DNA from: JOPF133 sp052144935
GTDB taxonomy: Bacteria > Acidobacteriota > Terriglobia > Bryobacterales > Bryobacteraceae
Assembly (NCBI GenBank): GCA_052144935.1
Contig: JBKQPR010000230.1
Span: 1 to 5,182 of the forward strand
Direction of reading: 5' to 3'
Length of the DNA: 5,182 nt
Below, one piece after another: positions 1-4,646 of the stretch. Under the pieces are notes generated by a model. The model was not told the origin of the DNA. It ran no database searches and saw only the letters and a program-made list of their open reading frames with translations. Position 1 is the stretch's first letter; the number at the start of each line of letters is the position of its first letter. Made by a program: the position numbers and the translations under genes.

Positions 1-63
1 CCGTCGCTCGACGACTTCCGGGAGAACGGCCCGCAGTTCTTCGAACGCGAGCGCGTGGCCTGA
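1..63 (+). CDS. C-terminal end of an unidentified protein (5' end outside window)
   Basis: Only the last 20 codons and a TGA stop are present. The visible end reads ...FRENGPQFFERERVA and is charged and hydrophilic. Nineteen of the 20 codons end in G or C, which is what real coding sequence looks like here. The other two forward frames also stay open for a while but give arginine/serine-rich peptides of the usual shadow type. The stop is 55 bases before the DUF2283 start, so the two genes could share a transcript. The fragment is too short to assign a family. Confidence 0.6.
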   Translation, partial: PSLDDFRENGPQFFERERVA

Positions 64-108
64 GTTGGCGCTCAGGCTTCGCGCCGCAGCGTAAGATTGA
101 GAAGCACT

Positions 109-112
109 GGAG
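109..112 (+). promoter_or_regulatory. Ribosome binding site of the DUF2283 gene
   Basis: GGAG lies six bases before the ATG at 119. This supports that start rather than an internal one. No separate promoter was recognised between 64 and 108. Confidence 0.5.
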
Positions 113-118
113 CGCCGA

Positions 119-334
119 ATGAAGGTAATATACGATCCCGAAGTGGACGTCCTGAGTGTCCTGCTGAGCGACGCACCGGTCGCCGAAAGCGATCAGGATA
201 AGCCCGGTGTCATCCTGGACTACGACGCCGGCGGCAACATGGTGAGTTTCGAGATTCTCGATGCTTCGAAGCGCATGACCAATCCGCTGTCGGTAGAGTA
301 CGCCGTTACAGCGCAGCCTCGCCGCCCGGCATGA
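119..334 (+). CDS. DUF2283 family small protein
   Basis: This is a 71-residue soluble protein with no signal peptide or membrane segment. It matches the DUF2283 pattern well: an N-terminal strand MKVIYDPEVDVL, the S-D-x-P-V-A-E-S-D segment at residues 17-25, the P-G-V-I-L-D-Y-D turn (29-36), a G-N-M-V-x-F-E-I-L-D-A-S-K strand (39-51), and a short helix/tail. Length is normal for the family, usually about 60-75 residues. The molecular function of DUF2283 is not established. Members are often small stand-alone genes, and some lie next to DUF4258 genes in pairs proposed to be toxin-antitoxin-like. The upstream fragment (1-63) is too short to show whether such a partner is present, and no partner is visible downstream. 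The start is supported by GGAG at 109-112. The gene ends just before the hairpin-rich region. Confidence 0.85.
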   Translation: MKVIYDPEVDVLSVLLSDAPVAESDQDKPGVILDYDAGGNMVSFEILDASKRMTNPLSVEYAVTAQPRRPA

Positions 335-421
335 TGTCGAGAGAGTACCAACGAGCAAACCAATTTTTGAGGTCGCTGTCTTCGTAATGCCGATAGGGGA
401 CTCACTGTGCGCAGGACCTCG

Positions 422-599
422 CCGGCTGAGAGCCAGGGCTGGGAGCCTGCTCGACAATCCTGGCCTAGTGGCGCACCGTCGAAAACCCAACCCTTTGCGC
501 GACAGACCCCGGCCGCGTTGGGATGCAAGCTTGCACTGCCGCGGGTTTTCATGATCTTCGGTGGCCCGCAGGGCCACTTGGCGCAGGCTCTCAAGCCGG
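422..599. repeat. Long-range inverted repeat, possible MITE-like element or RNA closing stem
   Basis: The left arm is CCGGCTGAGAGCC (422-434). The right arm is GGCTCTCAAGCCGG (586-599), its reverse complement with one extra base. The enclosed unit is 178 bases. Immediately outside the arms are GGACCTC at 414-420 and GGACCCTC at 600-607, nearly identical direct repeats differing by one inserted base, as a target duplication might look. A nested stem of 8 pairs (481-488 with 543-550) lies inside. No transposase is present. An RNA with a closing stem explains the inverted repeat equally well but not the direct repeats. Confidence 0.35.
561..577. repeat. Compact perfect hairpin in the intergenic region
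   Basis: GTGGCCC (561-567) and GGGCCAC (571-577) form a perfect 7-pair stem with a 3-base loop. No T-run follows on either strand, so it is not a standard intrinsic terminator. It lies inside the unit bounded by the 422/599 inverted repeat and competes with the 474-478/559-563 pairing. Confidence 0.5.
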
Positions 600-633
600 G
601 GACCCTCCCGGTCCGCCGGGACTCGTCCCGGCG
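600..633 (-). terminator. Hairpin pair after the secreted-protein gene, possible transcript end
   Basis: Eight bases beyond the TAA of the minus-strand gene is a palindrome with 9-base arms (614-622 and 625-633), which folds as 8 G/C-rich pairs with a 4-base loop. It is followed at once by a second small hairpin (GGACC/GGTCC; 600-604 with 610-614 is the closest fit and shares base 614). No T-run follows on the minus strand. It may act as a transcript end or 3' stabiliser rather than a classical intrinsic terminator. Confidence 0.35.
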
Positions 634-641
634 ATCCGCCT

Positions 642-1739
642 TTATTGCTTCTTCACCGGCGGCTTATCTCCAGTTATCGGCTGCTCTTTCAACTTATCGT
701 CGCTAGCCGCGTCGCCGATATCGCCAAAGGAGATTTTGGCGTCCGCGCTGTACTTGTTATACGCACGGAAATCCGTCTCGTTCCACACCAGAAACCTGCC
801 CTCCCGCGAGTGCAGCTCGGAGTGATACGGGAGCAGGAACTGCTGCCCCGAAATATCCGTGAAATCGTAATCCAGCTTCAGCGTGACGTCGTGAATCGGA
901 AAATCCGCCGGGATATCGTCGCATTCCATCGTGATCCGCATCACGTTCTTGGTCTCGCGGTCGGCAAATACCAGCCCGTGGTACCCCACATGAATTTCCT
1001 GTTTGGAGTCCTCGTGCCGGATCCCGTAGCGCGGCTGGCGGATGCGGAACGCGAACACATACATCACCCGCCCGCCCAGCCGGGTCCAGCGCTCCCACTG
1101 AAACTCGGTCTGCGTATCCGGCTCGAAAATCTCGCGCAGGATGCTGCCGAATTCCCCCGACGACTTAGCTCCCGGCAGTTTGTCGTGCGGCACGTCCTTG
1201 GTCACGGGAGCATCGTTGATCGTAACTACCTTATAATTCTCCTGCTGCTCGTAGTAAGTCAGCCGCTCCACCACGCGGTCCGCCAACTGCCAGCTCTTCG
1301 TGCCGGTCGGGTCCACGTGCCGCTTGGTCTGTTGGAGACAGATATAATTGGGCAGGTTCTTGCTGTAACTCAGCGCGTTCTCGCGAATCCCGCTCAGGAT
1401 GCGGCTCTGATCTTCCTGGGAAGGCGCGGGCGGGGGTCCCACCACGGTCTGCATCTTCACGGGTGCTACGGGCAGGCTCGCGGAAGCCTTGGCCAGTTGC
1501 TTGAGCGCTTCCACGGTCTTGGGGAGCGCGCCCAGATGCTGCAGTTCCGCCACCGTGGCATCGTCCAGGCGGCTGTTCAGTTTGATCTTGGCCACCTGCA
1601 GAGCCACATCGCGGTCGGGGTAATGGTTTGCGATCGCCGTCTTGATGAAGTCCACCAAGTCGTCCACGGATCGTGCCGGCTGCGCGGCCGCCGCCAACGC
1701 CAGCACCAGAAGCATGCCAAGGGATCGAATGCTCGCCAT
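642..1739 (-). CDS. Secreted protein of unknown function, acidobacterial type
   Basis: This 365-residue protein is probably exported. It begins with a short positive region and a hydrophobic stretch (about residues 8-19) ending in A-A-A-A-Q, a good signal peptidase I site near residue 19 or 20. There is no lipobox. Residues 25-85 look helical, with the run L-D-D-A-T-V-A-E-L-Q-H-L-G then P-K-T-V-E-A-L. A Pro-rich linker (about 101-107) leads into a beta-rich domain (about 115-340) with segments N-Y-I-C-L-Q-Q-T, S-G-E-F-G-S-I-L-R-E-I-F-E-P, E-F-Q-W-E-R-W, G-Y-H-G-L-V-F-A-D-R-E-T and D-I-P-A-D-F-P-I. The tail (about 341-365) is charged and probably disordered. The only cysteines are C134 and C273. 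From memory it resembles many exported acidobacterial proteins of unknown function; I know of no characterised member. It starts 21 bases after the kinase stop, in the same frame but separated by two stops, with only a weak GAAG before the ATG, so translational coupling is likely. Confidence 0.85.
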   Translation of the reverse strand: MASIRSLGMLLVLALAAAAQPARSVDDLVDFIKTAIANHYPDRDVALQVAKIKLNSRLDDATVAELQHLGALPKTVEALKQLAKASASLPVAPVKMQTVVGPPPAPSQEDQSRILSGIRENALSYSKNLPNYICLQQTKRHVDPTGTKSWQLADRVVERLTYYEQQENYKVVTINDAPVTKDVPHDKLPGAKSSGEFGSILREIFEPDTQTEFQWERWTRLGGRVMYVFAFRIRQPRYGIRHEDSKQEIHVGYHGLVFADRETKNVMRITMECDDIPADFPIHDVTLKLDYDFTDISGQQFLLPYHSELHSREGRFLVWNETDFRAYNKYSADAKISFGDIGDAASDDKLKEQPITGDKPPVKKQ

Positions 1740-1760
1740 GCTTCAATGGTAACGCGGCCT

Positions 1761-4424
1761 TCAGTCGCCGTTCCGCGCCGCCGCCCCGAAAGCCTGGTCG
1801 AAGTCCCGCCGCACCAGATCGAGCATCCGGCCGGCTTCCTCCGGCGAACCCTGCCGGCACTCCTTCTCGACCACCTGGACGGTCTTCGCCAGGCTTGCCA
1901 CTCCCATCCCCGCCAGGCTCCCCCTCAGGGCGTGGGCCGTGCGCGCGGCCGACGTCCGGTCGCCGTTCGTCAGCCCCACGGCCAACTGGTCCAGCAGCCG
2001 GGCGGTATCGGCAAGGAAGGTTTCGATCAAATCGCCCAGTTCCTCGCTCGGCAGGCCCTGCTCACGCAATTGCTGCACGAACGCGCGGAACTCCAGGTCG
2101 GGCGTGGTCCCCTCCAGGGGCTGCGCCGGCGGCGCGGCATTCTTGGGCAGCCAGTGATCGAGTTTAGCGGCCAGCGCCTCGGCCGTGAAAGGCTTGGGCA
2201 GGTAGTCGTCCATTCCAGCTTCCAGGCATGCCTCGCGGTCGCCGGGCAGCGCGTTGGCGGTCACCCCGATGATGGGCGTATGGTGGTCCGCGCCCTCCAT
2301 CTCGCGAATCCGCCGGGAGGCCGTAAGGCCGTCCATTTCAGGCATCTGGCAATCCATCAGAACCGCGTCGTAGCGCACTTTGCGCACCAATTCGACGGCC
2401 TCCACGCCATTCGCCGCCACATCCGCCAGGCAGCCCATGCGCTTCAGGACCAAGGTAGCCACCTTCCGGCTGGTTGGGTTATCCTCAGCCACCAGCACGA
2501 TGGGCCGGGTGGCCGGCTCCAACGGTCCCCCTGCCCGCGCCCATCTGGGCGGCATGCTCTCCCCGAGTACCAACGCTTGCGTGAGGGCATCCAACAGTGG
2601 TTGGCGCCGCACCGGCTTCACCAGGTACGCGGCCACGCCCGCTCCGCCGGCCTGCGCCGCCAGCGCCGCGTCGCGATCGGGCGCCAGCAGGATCGCCGGC
2701 AGCGCCGGATCGGCTCCCTCGGCGTGCAATCCCCGGATGACCGTCAACCCGTTCCTTTCCTGCATCTGCCAATCCACGATGGCCACGTGGAACGGCCGCC
2801 CTTCGGCGGCGGCCCGGCGCACCGTCTCCAGTGCCTCGGCCCCCGAGCCGGCCTCCGTCACCTGCATGGCGCTCCGCCGCAAATAGTGCCGCAAAACCTC
2901 GCGGTTCCGGGCCTGGTCGTCGACCACCAGGACCGTCTTGCCAGCCAGAAGCGAGGCCGTCTTCGAGGCCGGTGGCGCGCCAACCGCCAGCGGAAGCAGC
3001 GCCGTGAACCAGAATGCGCTGCCTTCGCCCGCCTGGCTGCTGACCCCGATCTCGCCGCCCATCAGTTCCGCCAGCCGCTTCGAAATCGCCAGTCCCAGCC
3101 CGCTGCCGCCGTAATTCCGGGTAATGGAAGAGTCGGCCTGCGAAAACTGCTGAAACAGCCGCGGCAGCGCTTCCGCCGGAATGCCGATCCCCGTGTCCGT
3201 CACGGTGAATCGCAGCCGCACCTTGCCGGCCACGGCTTCCTCGAGCTGCGCGCGCAGCGTCACGCTGCCTCGTTCCGTGAATTTGACCGCGTTCGAGAGC
3301 AGATTCAACACCACCTGGCGCAGCCGCCCGGGATCGCCCGCCAGGCGCTGCGGAACATCTTCGTCCAGAAGGACCCGCACATCCAGATGCTTGGACCGGG
3401 CCGCCTCCGAAACCAATTCCACCGATTCGTCCATCAGCGTGGTTACGTCGAAGTCGATCGATTCCAGGTCCATCTTCCCGGCCTCGATCTTGGAAAGATC
3501 CAGAATGTCGTTGATCAATCCCAGCAGCCCGTCGCCGGAGACCCGGATGGTTTCCACCAAATCGCGCTGTTCCTTGTTCAGACTGGTCTCCAGCAGCAGG
3601 CTGGTCATGCCGATCACGCCGCTCAGGGGTGTGCGGATTTCGTGGCTCATGGCAGCCAGAAATTCGGTTTTGGCGGCGTCCGCGGAGGCGGCCTGGGCCG
3701 CCATCGATCCGGCCAACTGCGCCGCCTGTTGCAGTTCATGGTTCACCTCCGCGGTGAACCTCTGCGCTTCGCTCAGGTCCATCACCAGCCGCTCATTGGT
3801 CATCAGGAGGAAGCCGAACGACCAGCCGATGAGCGCCAAAAGCATGGTCAGGTAGAAAAAAGTGTTGACCGAAGTCGGATCGAAGATCCCCGACAAAGGC
3901 GGCGCGAAGACAGCATGGATTCCCCTCCCCAATTCCCCCGCGGAGACCAGGCCGAAGACCGCAGCCGTGTAAACCAGGCCGAGCTTGCGCCCGCGAGGCA
4001 TTTCCCTCAGCAGCGAAATCGTGCAGTAGAGACCCGCGGTTCCCCAGAAGAGGGAGGCGACCGCCACACGCGTATTCAAACTGTCGATCCAATACCGGCA
4101 ATAAAGCAGCGCCCCCATCTCCAGGACTGCGACCCACCGTATCGGCCGGAACGGCCTCCATCCACGAAACACGCGGATGCCATCGATGTAAAGGATCGCG
4201 GCGAGATTGGCCAGCACGTGGGCCAGCACCAGCGTAAAGACGTCGGAGACTTCCCCTCGCAACCCGAAGAGGAGCATGGCGCCCGCCATCGCCAAACTCC
4301 CGAACGTCCAGTGAGCAAACCCCGGGTAGGTCAGCCGTGTGCGCCAGATCAGCAACTCCAGCAGGCTGAGGATAAGGGCCGCCAGCATCGCTACGAATGC
4401 CAGCGTTCGGCCATCCAGGATCAT
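1761..4424 (-). CDS. Membrane hybrid histidine kinase, 7TM-HisKA-HATPase-REC-REC-Hpt
   Basis: This 887-residue inner-membrane sensor kinase runs a multistep phosphorelay. Seven hydrophobic helices (about residues 6-27, 37-54, 61-80, 95-112, 120-139, 148-165 and 187-207) form the sensor, and no periplasmic domain of size is present. A coiled linker (210-250) leads to HisKA with the phospho-acceptor H261 in MSHEIRTPLSG. The ATPase domain has the N box (N374, N378), G1 box D410-T-G-I-G, F box (423-431) and G2 box G440-S-G-L-G. REC1 (about 497-615) has D502/D503, D551 and K603, but A581 where the switch Thr/Ser is expected. REC2 (about 642-758) is complete: E647/D648, D691, T722, K744. The Hpt domain (about 777-880) has H831 in AHALRGSLAGMGV. 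All catalytic residues for autophosphorylation and relay are present. No response regulator with an output domain is in the window, so its target and ligand are unknown. In-frame TGA TGA lies just upstream of the ATG, so the protein cannot start earlier. The secreted-protein gene follows 21 bases downstream. Confidence 0.96.
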   Translation of the reverse strand: MILDGRTLAFVAMLAALILSLLELLIWRTRLTYPGFAHWTFGSLAMAGAMLLFGLRGEVSDVFTLVLAHVLANLAAILYIDGIRVFRGWRPFRPIRWVAVLEMGALLYCRYWIDSLNTRVAVASLFWGTAGLYCTISLLREMPRGRKLGLVYTAAVFGLVSAGELGRGIHAVFAPPLSGIFDPTSVNTFFYLTMLLALIGWSFGFLLMTNERLVMDLSEAQRFTAEVNHELQQAAQLAGSMAAQAASADAAKTEFLAAMSHEIRTPLSGVIGMTSLLLETSLNKEQRDLVETIRVSGDGLLGLINDILDLSKIEAGKMDLESIDFDVTTLMDESVELVSEAARSKHLDVRVLLDEDVPQRLAGDPGRLRQVVLNLLSNAVKFTERGSVTLRAQLEEAVAGKVRLRFTVTDTGIGIPAEALPRLFQQFSQADSSITRNYGGSGLGLAISKRLAELMGGEIGVSSQAGEGSAFWFTALLPLAVGAPPASKTASLLAGKTVLVVDDQARNREVLRHYLRRSAMQVTEAGSGAEALETVRRAAAEGRPFHVAIVDWQMQERNGLTVIRGLHAEGADPALPAILLAPDRDAALAAQAGGAGVAAYLVKPVRRQPLLDALTQALVLGESMPPRWARAGGPLEPATRPIVLVAEDNPTSRKVATLVLKRMGCLADVAANGVEAVELVRKVRYDAVLMDCQMPEMDGLTASRRIREMEGADHHTPIIGVTANALPGDREACLEAGMDDYLPKPFTAEALAAKLDHWLPKNAAPPAQPLEGTTPDLEFRAFVQQLREQGLPSEELGDLIETFLADTARLLDQLAVGLTNGDRTSAARTAHALRGSLAGMGVASLAKTVQVVEKECRQGSPEEAGRMLDLVRRDFDQAFGAAARNGD

Positions 4425-4425
4425 G

Positions 4426-4431
4426 CCTCCT
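4426..4431 (-). promoter_or_regulatory. Shine-Dalgarno of the kinase, unusually close to the ATG
   Basis: AGGAGG on the minus strand ends one base before the ATG at 4424. The overlapping GAGG (4429-4432) is four bases away. Codon 3 is CTG, seven bases after the AGGAGG core, so a CTG start two codons later is a formal alternative. The ATG is kept as the conventional choice. Confidence 0.55.
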
Positions 4432-4433
4432 CA

Positions 4434-4631
4434 TCATACCGGACGGAAGCAACCCGGCGGCGGCAAATGGATTACCGGAGACTGCGTTACGCCGGTTCCC
4501 TTTAGCGGCGCCCGTCCTTGACGCGGAGACGCGGAGGCGCGGAGGAAGACAGGCCAACACCTTCTATCCGTGCTTTTCTCCGAGGCCCACGCGGCCAAAA
4601 CACAGACGAACGGTAGGACGGCTCTGCTCAC
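4434..4631 (-). CDS. Possible small 65-residue ORF between the HTH gene and the kinase
   Basis: A GTG codon at 4629-4631 is preceded, at five bases, by a perfect AAGGAGG (4637-4643), which itself begins three bases after the stop of the upstream gene. The frame runs 65 codons and ends nine bases before the kinase ATG. The first 17 or so residues (MSRAVLPFVCVLAAWAS) look like a signal peptide or a single membrane helix. The rest is Pro/Arg/Ser-rich and partly encoded by the 8-base repeat at 4520-4543, which is typical of non-coding repeats read through by chance. It could be a real small exported peptide, a leader peptide controlling the kinase, or the surviving start of a gene whose body was lost. 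No family was recognised. Confidence 0.3.
   Translation of the reverse strand: MSRAVLPFVCVLAAWASEKSTDRRCWPVFLRASASPRQGRAPLKGTGVTQSPVIHLPPPGCFRPV
4520..4543. repeat. Tandem 8-base repeat, three units of (G)(A/G)CGCGGA
   Basis: Three adjacent units read GACGCGGA, GACGCGGA and GGCGCGGA, followed by GGAAG. Short runs of the type 'acgcggag' or 'acacggag' are, from memory, scattered between genes in many acidobacterial and planctomycete genomes. Its presence argues that this part of the intergenic stretch is repeat-derived rather than coding. Confidence 0.7.
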
Positions 4632-4636
4632 GGATG

Positions 4637-4643
4637 CCTCCTT
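4637..4643 (-). promoter_or_regulatory. Perfect Shine-Dalgarno AAGGAGG
   Basis: AAGGAGG on the minus strand is followed by CATCC and then GTG. It is the best-spaced ribosome binding site in the window, yet serves only the small uncertain frame at 4434-4631. It directly follows the TAG of the upstream gene. Confidence 0.5.
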
Positions 4644-4646
4644 CGG

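Larger units (their letters stand above)
335..641. other. Hairpin-rich intergenic region between converging genes
   Basis: There is no convincing gene here. Open frames on both strands are arginine/proline/serine-rich shadows without ribosome binding sites. The stretch is unusually rich in inverted repeats: 407-412 with 471-476; 422-434 with 586-599; 433-437 with 459-463; 474-478 with 559-563; 481-488 with 543-550; a tight hairpin at 561-577; and a near-perfect palindrome at 614-633. There is also a 12-base palindrome at 524-535. Several of these pairings exclude one another, so they cannot all form in one fold. It may hold the end signals of both converging transcripts, a non-coding RNA, or a small mobile-element remnant. 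I did not recognise tmRNA, RNase P RNA, SRP RNA, a tRNA or a known riboswitch. Confidence 0.6.
4425..4646 (-). other. Leader region upstream of the kinase
   Basis: These 222 bases contain the perfect Shine-Dalgarno with its small reading frame, the 8-base tandem repeat, and a weak 5-pair stem (4490-4494 with 4506-4510, 11-base loop). No convincing sigma-70 promoter was found. A TATGAT hexamer on the minus strand (about 4433-4438) lies too close to the start codon and has no partner -35 element. The kinase may therefore be transcribed from further upstream, together with the HTH gene. Confidence 0.4.

Noticed and set aside
3..122. A + strand frame ending in TGA overlapping the DUF2283 ATG (ATGA), which would suggest translational coupling.
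   Set aside because: Its composition is shadow-like, while the frame ending at 63 has near-complete G/C third positions, so the overlap is coincidental.
524..535. 12-base palindrome TGCAAGCTTGCA as an operator.
   Set aside because: A single copy far from any promoter; a palindrome of this length alone is not enough evidence.
220..594. 124-codon minus-strand frame across the DUF2283 gene and the intergenic region.
   Set aside because: It is antisense to the well-supported DUF2283 gene, with Arg/Ala/Ser-rich content and no ribosome binding site.
335..641. A known structured RNA (tmRNA, RNase P RNA, SRP RNA, 6S RNA or tRNA).
   Set aside because: The conserved core sequences of these RNAs that I can recall are absent on both strands. 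Only generic stem pairing remains.
4433..4438. TATGAT as a -10 element for the kinase.
   Set aside because: No -35 element lies 16-18 bases upstream, and the predicted start of transcription would fall within the Shine-Dalgarno.
561..4505. A 1314-codon open frame on the + strand running antisense to the kinase and the secreted-protein gene.
   Set aside because: It has no ribosome binding site or recognisable domain and is rich in Arg, His, Gln and Pro. The two minus-strand genes are in the same frame and GC-rich at third positions, which by itself keeps one opposite frame free of stops. The kinase motifs prove the minus strand is the coding one.
3793..4560. 255-codon minus-strand frame overlapping the kinase start in another frame.
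   Set aside because: Its composition is a frame-shifted shadow (Gly/Arg/Leu-rich), and the kinase frame holds the membrane helices and domains. Its ATG lies inside the kinase Shine-Dalgarno region.
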